A stretch of DNA of 64,000 bases, from NCBI RefSeq assembly GCF_000421745.1, contig NZ_ATXP01000013.1, positions 1-64,000 on the forward strand. The letters are read 5' to 3'. The first letter of the stretch is position 1. Each line of letters begins with the position of its first letter. Positions 50,014 to 58,731 of the stretch are shown one piece after another. The position numbers and the translations under genes are program-made. Source of the DNA: Nesterenkonia alba DSM 19423. GTDB taxonomy: Bacteria; Actinomycetota; Actinomycetes; Actinomycetales; Micrococcaceae. Under the pieces are notes generated by a model. That model saw nothing but the letters and a program-made list of their open reading frames with translations, ran no database searches and was not told where the DNA came from.

Positions 50014-50851
50014 TGATACCGCGCTCAGTGGCCACTGCGTCGACGCGGATATCGTGAGCCTCCGCGGGGATTTCTCCGAGGGGTAACAGGTCCTCAGAAT
50101 GCACCACGGCGATCAGCTCCACGGCAGCCCGCCACCGCGCGGGCAGAGCGGTCAGCAGAGAGCCGAGGGTCGCATCGTAGTATCCGCCCCCCTGACCCAC
50201 ACGCCGCCCGGAGGCATCTGCCCCCAAGGCAGGGCAGAGCACTACCAGAGCCGCTGCGGCGTGGGCGCGGGACCTGTCACCTGTGCGGACCTCCTCTCCG
50301 GGAATCTCCTGTGGTGGGACGCTCTCTGTGGGGGAGTCGCCTGAGGAGAAGGCACTGCCGAGGAGGTCATCCAGGGCCCAGGTGGGACCGAGAGGTTCCT
50401 GAACCGGTAACCACCGGCTGCGGCGTAACGAGACCTGCGGGGTCCACGCCGCCCAGCGCAACACCCGCAGCGGCGGTTCAGGGATGACGGGAACATAGAC
50501 CCCGGCAGCACCCGAGGGGCTGTTGCCATTGCTGTTGCCATCGCCATCACTGTTGTCGCTGTCGCTGGAGTTGCCATGGGGGTGGGGTTGACCGCCGTTG
50601 CGGCGCAGGTGGTACTCCAAGAAGACCCGCGGGTCCGGCTCCCCAGGTAGGGGCAGATACCCGGCGACTGTGGTCCGGTCGCTGATATGGCCGCTGAGCA
50701 CCTCGGCCAGACGCTGCGCCCGGGTTGTGATCTCCTCACCGGTGAGCCGGCGTCGTCGTTGTTGTACGGCACGCCGTAGCTGGGCTTTACGCGCCGTGGC
50801 CTCGGAGGGGTCCCCTAGATCCACGACTGGATCCACATCCGCCAGCGCCAC
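49994..50851 (-). CDS. 5-formyltetrahydrofolate cyclo-ligase
   Basis: Converts 5-formyl-THF to 5,10-methenyl-THF with ATP. The 285-residue protein has ARKAQLRRAVQQRRR near 20-34 and VAGYLPLPGEPDPRVFLEYHLRRNG near 62-86, then LVVLCPALGADASGRRVGQGGGYYDATL near 202-230, the ATP-binding signature. An Asn/Asp/Ser/Gly-rich insert of about 21 residues (about 92-112) is unusual. The GTG at 50851 overlaps the previous gene by 37 bases; a GTG a few codons on (VDPVVDLG) is also possible. It lies between the mannosyltransferase and the Ruc-like gene on the same strand. Confidence 0.9.
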   Translation of the reverse strand: MALADVDPVVDLGDPSEATARKAQLRRAVQQRRRRLTGEEITTRAQRLAEVLSGHISDRTTVAGYLPLPGEPDPRVFLEYHLRRNGGQPHPHGNSSDSDNSDGDGNSNGNSPSGAAGVYVPVIPEPPLRVLRWAAWTPQVSLRRSRWLPVQEPLGPTWALDDLLGSAFSSGDSPTESVPPQEIPGEEVRTGDRSRAHAAAALVVLCPALGADASGRRVGQGGGYYDATLGSLLTALPARWRAAVELIAVVHSEDLLPLGEIPAEAHDIRVDAVATERGIISTRNH

Positions 50852-52581
50852 TGGTCATAAGGAATCAGCTCAGCGGTCCACACCGGCCAGAAGAACACCG
50901 AAACCGCCACGGCCAGCAACGCAAAGCACAGCACCAGCACCGTGTTGCGCTGCCGGGCAGTGAGGATCTCCGCCTGCGAGCGCGCCACCCCGGAGGAGCT
51001 CGTCGCGGCAGTCCCCATCCGCAGCACCAGGCCGGCCAACACGGTCACCGCCAGAATGAGGAAGGGGTGAAAGCTGATCGTGTAGAAGAAGAACATCGTC
51101 CGGTCGGGGAAAAGCAGCCAGACGGCATACCCGGCCAGGTACCCGGAGAGAATCGCCCCATAACGCCAGTCACGCCGACCCAGCCACAGGGCGACGACGA
51201 CCACCAGCCCCACAAGCCCGGCCCACCAGATCAGTGGGTTGGCCAGGTCAACAATGGCCGAGGAGCACGCCTCCACCGCGCAGACCTCCCCGGTGTGCTC
51301 ATACAGATCCCCGTGGTCACGCCCCTGATAGTGCATGGAAACCGGCCGGCCCATAAACAGCCACGTCCAGGGGGTGGAAGCGTAGTCATGGCCGGTCTCC
51401 AATCCGGTGTGAAAGCCCGTGGCCGAGGTGTGGTAATTCCACAGGGACCGCAGCGGCCCAGGCACCAGGTGACCCAACCCCGAGGCCGGATTATCCAGGT
51501 GCCACTGCCGACCCCAGCCCCCACTGCCAGCCAGCCACCCCGACCAGGAGAGCACATAGGTCACCGTGGCGATCGGCAGCACCGTCACCACCGCGGGCAG
51601 AGCATCGCGCAGCAACCCGCCGGTGACCCACCGTTGGATTCCCACCGTGCGCCGAGCCTGGAGATCCCACAACACCACTAGCAGGCCAAAGACGGGAATG
51701 AACGCCAGACCGGAGAGCTTCACCGCTACCGCGCAGCCCAACAGCACCGCGGCCACCAGTTGCCAGGGCCGCCACAGCAACCACGGACCACACCGGCGCT
51801 GGAGCACAGGCGGGTCGGTGGCTGCCCACTCGGCCAGCCGACGTCGGGACCAATACCGGTCAGCCAGCAGCGCACCAAAGGCTGCCAGCACAAACAGCAT
51901 GAGGAAGATATCCAGCATCGCCACCCGAGACATGACGATGTGATGACCCTCCACCGCGGTCAACAACCCGGCGAACCCACCTAAGAACACCGAACGGAAC
52001 ATTCGCTGGGCGATCAGCGCAACCAGCAACACCCCCAACGCCCCGGCCACCGCCGATGAGATCCGCCACCCGTAGGCGCTCTCAGTGCCCACCATGCGCA
52101 GCCCGATGGCAATGAGCCACTTACCCAACGGCGGATGAACCACATAGGAGCCCTCATCAGTGGGCTCGGGATTGCCGGCGATGAACTGCTCATCGTGCTC
52201 ATCGGGCCAGACCAGCTCGTAACCAGTCTGCAGCAAGGCGTAAGCATCCTTGGCGTAGTAGGTCTCATCGAAGATGAGCGAACGCGGGTTGCCCAGATTC
52301 CATACCCGCAGGATCAGGCCAATGACCGCCACCGCAGCGGGCACGAGCCAACCCCACCAGCCGGGGGAGTAAGGCAGAGCGTGCAGGCGCTGCTCATAGT
52401 GGGCGCGGAGCCGCGGGTCCACCACAGGAAGCCGGTCAGCCGCTGCGGCGGACTGCCGGGCTGACTCGTCAGAAGCTGGGTCGGTGCGTGCTGAGTGGGT
52501 GCGTGCCGGGTTTTTGGGCGCAGGCTCGTCTTCGCAGGCTGGGTCCTCGGATGCCGGGTCAGTGGTCTCGACGGCGCTCAC
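50815..52581 (-). CDS. Dolichyl-phosphate-mannose-type protein O-mannosyltransferase
   Basis: A membrane glycosyltransferase (PMT family, GT39-like) that moves mannose from polyprenyl-phosphate mannose to secreted proteins. It is 588 residues with about 65 polar residues first, then roughly ten or more helices. The first outer loop NPRSLIFDETYYAKDAYALL near 105-125 carries the Asp-Glu pair typical of PMT catalysis. VVHPPLGKWLIAIGLRMVG near 147 follows. The GTG at 52581 is chosen because a TAGGAT box ends seven bases before it; the longer open frame to 53106 lies over rsmI. Confidence 0.9.
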   Translation of the reverse strand: MSAVETTDPASEDPACEDEPAPKNPARTHSARTDPASDESARQSAAAADRLPVVDPRLRAHYEQRLHALPYSPGWWGWLVPAAVAVIGLILRVWNLGNPRSLIFDETYYAKDAYALLQTGYELVWPDEHDEQFIAGNPEPTDEGSYVVHPPLGKWLIAIGLRMVGTESAYGWRISSAVAGALGVLLVALIAQRMFRSVFLGGFAGLLTAVEGHHIVMSRVAMLDIFLMLFVLAAFGALLADRYWSRRRLAEWAATDPPVLQRRCGPWLLWRPWQLVAAVLLGCAVAVKLSGLAFIPVFGLLVVLWDLQARRTVGIQRWVTGGLLRDALPAVVTVLPIATVTYVLSWSGWLAGSGGWGRQWHLDNPASGLGHLVPGPLRSLWNYHTSATGFHTGLETGHDYASTPWTWLFMGRPVSMHYQGRDHGDLYEHTGEVCAVEACSSAIVDLANPLIWWAGLVGLVVVVALWLGRRDWRYGAILSGYLAGYAVWLLFPDRTMFFFYTISFHPFLILAVTVLAGLVLRMGTAATSSSGVARSQAEILTARQRNTVLVLCFALLAVAVSVFFWPVWTAELIPYDQWRWRMWIQSWI

Positions 52582-52587
52582 CCTGGG

Positions 52588-52594
52588 TATCCTA
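52588..52594. promoter_or_regulatory. Shared -10 element for two divergent leaderless genes
   Basis: TATCCTA reads as TATCCT on plus and TAGGAT on minus. Each ends seven bases before a start codon: ATG 52601 (rsmI) on plus and GTG 52581 (mannosyltransferase) on minus. The two start codons are only 19 bases apart. Confidence 0.7.
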
Positions 52595-52600
52595 CTGAGG

Positions 52601-53491
52601 ATGGACGGGCAGGCAGCGGAGGAAAAACTCTGGGCGGTTCCCGTGGTGCTGGCCGCCACGCCGATCGGCAACCTCGCCGACGCCACCTGCCGGCTCACCG
52701 AGCTGATCCGCACCGCTGAGGTCATCGCCTGTGAAGACACCCGCCGCACCCGGCACCTGATCTCCGCACTGGGAATCAGCACCCACGCCCGGCTCGTCAG
52801 CCTCCACGAGCACAATGAGGCCTCCCGCTCAGCAGAACTCATCGCCCAGGCCCGGTCCGGCACCCGCATCCTGGTCGTCTCCGACGCCGGAACCCCCGGG
52901 GTCTCCGATCCCGGGCACCGGCTGGTCACCGCCGCCATTGAGGCAGATCTGCCCGTCACCGCCGCACCCGGTGCCTCAGCGGTGACCACCGCACTGGTGC
53001 TCTCCGGACTGCCCACTGCGCAGTTCACCTTCGCCGGCTTCCCCCCGCGGAAGGTCTCCGAGCGCCGCCAGCTGCTCAACCGGCTTGAGACCGAGCAGTG
53101 GACCACAGTGCTGTTTGAATCCCCACACCGGGTCGCTGCGACCCTGGGGGAGATGAGCGAGGTCCTCGGGAGTCAGCGTCGGGTCGCCGTCGCCCGCGAA
53201 CTGACCAAACGCTATGAGGAGATTCTCCGCGGCGGTCTGGGTGAGGTGGCAGAGACCCTCACCGCCCGGCAGGCGTCCGGCGGGTTGAAAGGGGAATTCG
53301 TCATCGTGCTGGCCGGGGCTGAGGCGGCCCCCGAGGGAGGGGAGCGCAGCGTGGAGGAGCTGGCCGGCGTCGTCGTCGAACGTGCTGCCGCGGGTGAGCG
53401 GATGAAGGACGCCGCCAAGCAACTGGCCGCCGAACACGGGGTGCCCTCCCGTGAGCTCTACGCCGCCGCGACGGCACTTCGCCACCGCTGA
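52601..53491 (+). CDS. rsmI: 16S rRNA (cytidine-1402-2'-O)-methyltransferase RsmI
   Basis: Methylates the ribose of C1402 in the decoding centre. It is 296 residues. PVVLAATPIGNLADATCRL near 15-33, the AEVIACEDTRRTRHLI block near 39 and VVSDAGTPGVSDPGHRLV near 91 are signature motifs. LKGEFVIVLAG lies near 230, and the C-terminal 50 residues are the usual helical domain. The ATG at 52601 has no ribosome site but a TATCCT box seven bases before it. Its genes point away from the mannosyltransferase. Confidence 0.95.
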   Translation: MDGQAAEEKLWAVPVVLAATPIGNLADATCRLTELIRTAEVIACEDTRRTRHLISALGISTHARLVSLHEHNEASRSAELIAQARSGTRILVVSDAGTPGVSDPGHRLVTAAIEADLPVTAAPGASAVTTALVLSGLPTAQFTFAGFPPRKVSERRQLLNRLETEQWTTVLFESPHRVAATLGEMSEVLGSQRRVAVARELTKRYEEILRGGLGEVAETLTARQASGGLKGEFVIVLAGAEAAPEGGERSVEELAGVVVERAAAGERMKDAAKQLAAEHGVPSRELYAAATALRHR

Positions 53492-53506
53492 GACCACAGG
53501 CCTGGT

Positions 53507-53512
53507 TAGACT
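53507..53512 (+). promoter_or_regulatory. -10 box of the acyl-CoA synthetase gene, leaderless
   Basis: TAGACT ends six bases before the GTG at 53519. Confidence 0.5.
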
Positions 53513-53518
53513 ACGGAC

Positions 53519-55384
53519 GTGACTTCCACCACTGAGAGCAACTCCGAGAACCCGATCCGCGAGTCCAGCACCGAGCTGATCGTCCGGCTGCCCGAGGACG
53601 TCAACGTCACCGACGGGGTGCTCGCCCTGCATCGCCAGCGCCCCGAACACGCCGTCTACGCGGTCCGCAACGGTGCCGGCGGATGGCTCGATGTCTCCAT
53701 CACAGCCTTCCTGGACCGGGTCCGCGGAGTCGCGAAAGGCCTCATCGCCCTCGGAGTCCAGCCCGGGGACCGGGTCGCAGTGATGTCCCAGACCTCCTAC
53801 TCCTGGGCCGTGGTGGACCAGGCGGTGTGGTTCGCCGGGGGGATCTCCGTGCCGATCTATGACACCTCATCCGTCCACCAGATCGCCCAGCTGCTGGCCG
53901 ACTCCGGAACCAAAGTGGTCCTCATCGGCAGTGAGGAACTGCGCAGCAAAGTCCAGGCCGGGGCGAATATGGGCAAAGCCGAGGTGGACATTCACCACAT
54001 CGGTAACTGGGCGGGGCTGGCTGAGCTGGCCGAGCGCGGCAGTGAGGTCACCGACGAACAGCTTGAGCAGGCGCGCACCTCCAACGGGCTCGACGACGTC
54101 GCCACGATCGTCTACACCTCCGGCACCACGGGCAAACCCAAAGGGGTGCGGATCACCCACCGCAACCTCGCCGAAGGGGCGGCGAACCTGCTGGCCTTCA
54201 CCACCGAGATCTTGGGGGAGGGCGAGTCCCGGACCCTGCTGTTCCTGCCGCTGGCGCACGTGCTGGCCCGCGCGGTGCAGGTCGCCTGCCTGCATCGGGG
54301 GATCCAGGTGGCCCACACTGGGGACACCACCACGCTCATTGAAGACCTCGGCAGCTTCAAACCCACCTGGCTGCTGGCCGTGCCGCGAGTCTTCGAGAAG
54401 GTCTACCACGGGGCGGCGGCGAAAGCGCACTCCGAAGGCAAGGGGAAGATCTTCGACGCCGCCCGGGACACTGCGATCCAGTACTCCCAGGCGCTGGAAG
54501 CCGCTGAGAGCGGGCGGGGCTCCGGGCCCGGACTGGGGCTAAAAGCTAAGCACGCGATCTTCTCCAAACTGGTCTACGGCAAGCTCCACGCCCGGATGGG
54601 CGGGTGTGTGACACACTTCGTCTCCGGGGCTTCCCCGCTGAATACGGACATCGCCCACTTCTTCACCGGGATGGGCCTGCCCGTGCAAGAGGGCTACGGG
54701 CTCACCGAGTCCACCGCGCCGATCACCCTCAACATCCCGGGGGCCACCCGCATCGGTTCAGTGGGTCTGCCGGTGCCGGGCAACAGTGTGAAGATCGCCG
54801 AGGATGGGGAGATCCTGCTGAAAGGTCCGGTGATCTTCGATGGGTACCACAACAATGATGACGCCACTGAAGAAGCCTTCACCGAGGATGGCTGGTTCTG
54901 CTCCGGTGACCTGGGCTCTATGGATGAGGACGGGTTCCTCACGATTACCGGGCGGAAGAAAGAGCTCATCGTCACCGCCGGTGGGAAGAACGTCTACCCC
55001 ACTCCGTTGGAGGAAGCAGTGCGTGTCCACGCGCTGGTCGGCCAGACCGTGGTGGTCGGGGACGGCAAACCCTTTGTGGCGGCGATGGTCTTCCCCGACC
55101 CGGAGAACGTGCCGGCCTGGGCGCAGCGGGAAGGCTACGGGGAACTCAGTGTCTCTGAGGTTTTGCAGCACCCCGAGGCCGCTGAGGCCCTACACAGTGA
55201 AATCCAGGCGCAGATCGATGCTGCTAACGAGCGGGTTTCCCGGGCGGAGTCGATCCGTAAGTTCGAGATCGTCGACGCCGAACTCTCCGAGGCCTCCGGG
55301 CACCTCACACCGTCGATGAAGCTCATCCGCGGCAAAGTGGTTGAGGACTACAGCGACGTCGTCGAACGTCTCTATGCTTCCTGA
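53519..55384 (+). CDS. Long-chain acyl-CoA synthetase (AMP-forming)
   Basis: Activates fatty acids as acyl-adenylate and then acyl-CoA. It is 621 residues, close to actinobacterial FadD15-type enzymes. The AMP-binding P-loop TIVYTSGTTGKPKGVRITHRNL near 197-218 is exact. Further on are GYGLTESTAPITLN near 395, WFCSGDLGSMDEDGFLTITGRKKELI near 460-485 and the catalytic lysine region HLTPSMKLIRGKVVEDY near 597-613. It is a single gene between rsmI (27 bp upstream) and the convergent rsmA. Confidence 0.94.
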   Translation: MTSTTESNSENPIRESSTELIVRLPEDVNVTDGVLALHRQRPEHAVYAVRNGAGGWLDVSITAFLDRVRGVAKGLIALGVQPGDRVAVMSQTSYSWAVVDQAVWFAGGISVPIYDTSSVHQIAQLLADSGTKVVLIGSEELRSKVQAGANMGKAEVDIHHIGNWAGLAELAERGSEVTDEQLEQARTSNGLDDVATIVYTSGTTGKPKGVRITHRNLAEGAANLLAFTTEILGEGESRTLLFLPLAHVLARAVQVACLHRGIQVAHTGDTTTLIEDLGSFKPTWLLAVPRVFEKVYHGAAAKAHSEGKGKIFDAARDTAIQYSQALEAAESGRGSGPGLGLKAKHAIFSKLVYGKLHARMGGCVTHFVSGASPLNTDIAHFFTGMGLPVQEGYGLTESTAPITLNIPGATRIGSVGLPVPGNSVKIAEDGEILLKGPVIFDGYHNNDDATEEAFTEDGWFCSGDLGSMDEDGFLTITGRKKELIVTAGGKNVYPTPLEEAVRVHALVGQTVVVGDGKPFVAAMVFPDPENVPAWAQREGYGELSVSEVLQHPEAAEALHSEIQAQIDAANERVSRAESIRKFEIVDAELSEASGHLTPSMKLIRGKVVEDYSDVVERLYAS

Positions 55385-55491
55385 GGTCTCTCTGCGCTTC
55401 CTGACGTCACGGCACCCTGATGTGTGACCGAAGCATCTTCGGCACCGGCGGTGACAGGGGTGCTTCGCTGGGGCCTGAGCCGTACGTGAGG

Positions 55492-56346
55492 TCAGTGATC
55501 TGCTAGGGCCTCGGCGATCCGGGTGAAGGCGAGGATGTCCAGTGTCTCACCGCGAGCGCTGGGATCCACTCCTGCGGTGCGGAGCGCCTCTTCGGCGGCA
55601 GCGGCAGTCCCGGCCAGGGTGGCCAACGCCGCCCGGAGGGTTTTGCGCCGCTGGGCAAAGGCGGCGTCGACCACAGTGAAAACGGCTTCCCGGCTGATGT
55701 GGGTGGTGGGGGGATCATGCCGGTCGAACCGGACCAGCCCGGAGGAGATCCGCGGTTCGGGCCAGAAGACTTTTTTCCCGACGACGCCGGCTTTACGCAT
55801 CTGCCCGTACCAGGCGGCTTTAGCGCTGGGCACCCCATAGATCTTGGAGCCCGGGCCGGCAACCAGCCGGTCAGCGACCTCTTCTTGGACCATGACCAGC
55901 CCCTTGGTCAGGCTGGGTAGCACCTCCAGCAGGTGCAGCACCACCGGAACCGCCACGTTGTAGGGAAGGTTGGCCACCAGCACCGTGGGTTCACCGAGGC
56001 GCTCGGCGGGGATTTTCACAGCATCGGCGGTGATGACGTGCAGCTTCTCTGTGCTGTCCGGACGCATCAGCTGCACTGTCTGCGGCAGCTGGGCGGCCAG
56101 TGTGGGGTCGATCTCTACGGCGGTGACCTGCCCGGCTTCATCGAGCAGCCCCAGGGTCAAAGATCCCAGCCCTGGGCCGACCTCCAGGACATGCTCGGTG
56201 GGGTTGAGTTCGGCTAAGGAGACGATCCGGCGGATCGTGTTCGGGTCGATGACGAAGTTCTGGCCCCACTGTTTAGTGGGGCGAATGCCCAGCTCAGCGG
56301 CGAGTCGGCGGATATCCGCGGCTGAGAGCAGCGGCGCGGGGTTCAC
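55492..56346 (-). CDS. rsmA: 16S rRNA dimethyladenosine transferase RsmA (KsgA)
   Basis: Dimethylates A1518 and A1519 of 16S rRNA late in 30S assembly. It is 284 residues. [19 protein letters not shown] near 22-40 is the N-terminal block, [20 protein letters not shown] near 50 binds AdoMet, and [16 protein letters not shown] near 125 is the catalytic NLPY motif. I chose the GTG at 56346, which overlaps the tatD stop (GTGA); a GTG at 56352 or farther is possible. Confidence 0.94.
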   Translation of the reverse strand: MNPAPLLSAADIRRLAAELGIRPTKQWGQNFVIDPNTIRRIVSLAELNPTEHVLEVGPGLGSLTLGLLDEAGQVTAVEIDPTLAAQLPQTVQLMRPDSTEKLHVITADAVKIPAERLGEPTVLVANLPYNVAVPVVLHLLEVLPSLTKGLVMVQEEVADRLVAGPGSKIYGVPSAKAAWYGQMRKAGVVGKKVFWPEPRISSGLVRFDRHDPPTTHISREAVFTVVDAAFAQRRKTLRAALATLAGTAAAAEEALRTAGVDPSARGETLDILAFTRIAEALADH

Positions 56347-57347
56347 GTCCACTCGCCGTAGACCTGGGTGGTGTTGAACATCACCTGCTGGCACAGCTGC
56401 CCCAGCTCGGCGGCGCGCACCTCGGCCATCAGCCGCATAGTGTGAGCCACCATATAGGGGGCGTTGGGCTGACCCCGGTAGGGGTGTGGGGTGAGGAAGG
56501 GGCAGTCAGTTTCCACCAGGATCAGCTGCGGGTCGGCGATCGCTAGGGCATCGCGCAGCGGCTGAGCGTTTTTAAACGTCACCGTGCCGGCGAAGCTCAT
56601 GTACCAGCCGCGCTCATTACAGATTCGCGCCAGCTCCGCATCCCCGGAGAAACAGTGCAGCACTACCGCGGGGGGTAGCTGGTTGGTGTCAGAGAGCACG
56701 TTGACCACATCGGTGTGGGCGTCACGGTCGTGGATCTGCACCGGGAGTCCACGCTCGGCCGCCAGGGCCAAGTGGTCGCGGAAGGAGGCGTGCTGAGCTG
56801 CGCGGCGGTCCTCACCGGTGCGGAAGTAATCCAGGCCGGTCTCACCAATGGCGACCACATGCTCGGCTGAAGCCAGCTCAGTGATCCGGGAGAAGGCGGC
56901 GTCGTAGGTTCCTTCTTCGGCGAGCACCGGGGCCTCATTGGGGTGCAAGGCGACCGCAGCTTTGGCCCGGGGCTCATCGGCGGCCGCTGCTACGGAGAAC
57001 TCACTGCTGGCGACGTCGTAGCCCACCAGGACAGCACCGGCCGCTCCCAGGGCTTGGGCGGTGTCGAGGTGTTCGGTCACGGTGACGGCGACCTGCCCGT
57101 CCCGGAAATCCAGGTGTGCATGGTTGTCCACCACTGGCACCGGTAGCGGCTGCGGGGCCGGCGGGTACTCCAGGCGACGTCTGCTCCCGGAGTTCTCTTC
57201 ACGTTCGGAGCGGACAGGGCCGTCTGCAGGGGGGCCGTCTGCACTCCTCGCGGATTGGGGATCTGAGCCGGTCTCACCTGGCAGGTAGGCAGGCGGAATC
57301 TGTCCTGGTGTCACCTCGGTGGCGAGCTGGTCAGAAGAACGAGTCAC
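56343..57347 (-). CDS. TatD-family metal-dependent DNase/hydrolase
   Basis: A TIM-barrel amidohydrolase-type nuclease with two metal ions. [14 protein letters not shown] near 75-88 has the HxH pair. [24 protein letters not shown] near 167 has the Glu, [14 protein letters not shown] near 200 and [11 protein letters not shown] near 225 have the other His, and [17 protein letters not shown] near 275 has the Asp. The first 70 residues are an unstructured extension. Start: TAAACT lies eight bases before the GTG at 57347, and a GTG at 57353 is in frame. TatD followed by rsmA is a common order. Confidence 0.92.
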   Translation of the reverse strand: MTRSSDQLATEVTPGQIPPAYLPGETGSDPQSARSADGPPADGPVRSEREENSGSRRRLEYPPAPQPLPVPVVDNHAHLDFRDGQVAVTVTEHLDTAQALGAAGAVLVGYDVASSEFSVAAAADEPRAKAAVALHPNEAPVLAEEGTYDAAFSRITELASAEHVVAIGETGLDYFRTGEDRRAAQHASFRDHLALAAERGLPVQIHDRDAHTDVVNVLSDTNQLPPAVVLHCFSGDAELARICNERGWYMSFAGTVTFKNAQPLRDALAIADPQLILVETDCPFLTPHPYRGQPNAPYMVAHTMRLMAEVRAAELGQLCQQVMFNTTQVYGEWT

Positions 57348-57478
57348 GACCACCCAGTTTATCCCTCCCCGCTGCGTGCAGCCTCCCAGATGACTGGGTA
57401 GATCCGGGCCGACTACTCAGGTCAGCTCGATACGCTGGCGGTGCCCGGAAGTCCCGAGCAGATCAACGGAGGAACGCC

Positions 57479-58546
57479 ATGCGCGCTGCCCGATTCCATG
57501 CCACCCAAGACATCCGCATCGAAGACATCCCCGCCCCGGAACTGAAACGTGGTCACGTCGCTATCGACGTCGGCTGGTGCGGTATCTGCGGGTCCGACCT
57601 CCACGAATACCTCGAAGGTCCCATCATCATTCCCCCGGCCGGTCAGCCTCACCCCATCTCCGGGGAGGAAGCCCCCATCACGATGGGTCATGAGTTCTCC
57701 GGGACGGTCACAGCAGTCGCCGACGACGTCGACGACCTCACCCCCGGACAGAAAGTCGTCATCGAGCCGTACATCATCGGTGACGATGTGCCCACTGACG
57801 ACCCGGAGGTCGACTATCAGCTGAGTCCGAATATGAATTTCATTGGCCTCGGTGGCCGTGGTGGCGGATTCAGTGAGAAGGTCGTCGTCGCCCGCCGGTG
57901 GGTCCACCCCATTGCCGATCATGTGGGTCTGGACGAGGCAGCCCTCATTGAGCCGCTGGCCGTGGGGTACCACGCCTACCGGAAGTCCCGGGCCCGGGCC
58001 GGCGATGTGGCGCTCATCGGCGGGGCTGGGCCCATCGGGCTGCTGACCGCCGCGGTCCTCAAAGCCGAGGGCGTGGACGTCTACATCTCCGAGATTTCTG
58101 AGGGACGTAAGGCGAAGGCTCGCGAGACCGGCGTCGCCGATGAGGTCTTCGACCCGCGGGAGGTCGACGTCGTGGAGGAAGTCTCCCGGCTCACCGGTGG
58201 CAAGGGTGCCGATGTCGCCTTCGAATGCACCTCGGTGGGACAGGTGCTCAATACCTTGATCGCCGCGGTGAAGCCTGCCGGTGTGGTGGTGAACGTCTCC
58301 ATCTGGGGCCACAAGCCGGAGGTGGACCTGCAGAATCTGGTGCTGCGTGAGGTGGAAATCATCGGCAGCGCCGCCTACGCCCACGACCACCCCACCGTGA
58401 TCTCCATGGTCGAAGACGGCAAGATCGACCTTGCGCCGTTCATCACCGGGCGGATCGGTTTGGATGACCTGGTGGACAAGGGCTTCGACCAGCTCATCAA
58501 CAACAATGATGAGCACGTGAAGATCCTGGTCAGCCCGACTCTGTAA
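57479..58546 (+). CDS. 2,3-butanediol (acetoin) dehydrogenase-like zinc alcohol dehydrogenase
   Basis: A medium-chain dehydrogenase of 355 residues. The catalytic zinc ligands are in GWCGICGSDLHEY near 33-45 and TMGHEFSG near 68, and the NAD fold is in VALIGGAGPIGLLTAAVL near 178-195. The structural-zinc cysteine cluster is replaced by EPYIIGDDVPTDDPEVDY...MNFIGLGGRGGGFSEK, which is how 2,3-butanediol dehydrogenases look. It would interconvert acetoin/diacetyl and butanediol using NAD(H). GGAGGA lies upstream of the ATG at 57479; the longer frame to 57116 lies over tatD. A terminator follows. Confidence 0.88.
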   Translation: MRAARFHATQDIRIEDIPAPELKRGHVAIDVGWCGICGSDLHEYLEGPIIIPPAGQPHPISGEEAPITMGHEFSGTVTAVADDVDDLTPGQKVVIEPYIIGDDVPTDDPEVDYQLSPNMNFIGLGGRGGGFSEKVVVARRWVHPIADHVGLDEAALIEPLAVGYHAYRKSRARAGDVALIGGAGPIGLLTAAVLKAEGVDVYISEISEGRKAKARETGVADEVFDPREVDVVEEVSRLTGGKGADVAFECTSVGQVLNTLIAAVKPAGVVVNVSIWGHKPEVDLQNLVLREVEIIGSAAYAHDHPTVISMVEDGKIDLAPFITGRIGLDDLVDKGFDQLINNNDEHVKILVSPTL

Positions 58547-58575
58547 CCAGCCCGACCGTATAACACCTCCCGCGG

Positions 58576-58643
58576 AGCGGGCGCTCGTGCTGAGGCCCTC
58601 CGGCAGGTGGCCGGGGGGACTACACGGCAGGGCGCCCGCTTTT
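58576..58643 (+). terminator. Terminator behind the butanediol dehydrogenase
   Basis: AGCGGGCGC (58576-58584) pairs with GCGCCCGCT (58632-58640), and TTTT follows at 58640-58643. The 47-base loop may fold further. Confidence 0.55.
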
Positions 58644-58718
58644 CGCGAGTAGGCGCACCACCAGAGTGCCGGGATGGGGCCGCGGTGTGGTGCCAGCGGA
58701 TATATCCGACCCCGCCGA

Positions 58719-58724
58719 TAGTCT
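58719..58724 (+). promoter_or_regulatory. -10 box of ispE, leaderless
   Basis: TAGTCT ends seven bases before the ATG at 58732. Confidence 0.5.
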
Positions 58725-58731
58725 GAGGCCT

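Noticed and set aside
52581-53106. 175-codon extension of the mannosyltransferase
   Set aside because: It covers rsmI entirely, lacks PMT similarity and is explained by the leaderless GTG at 52581.
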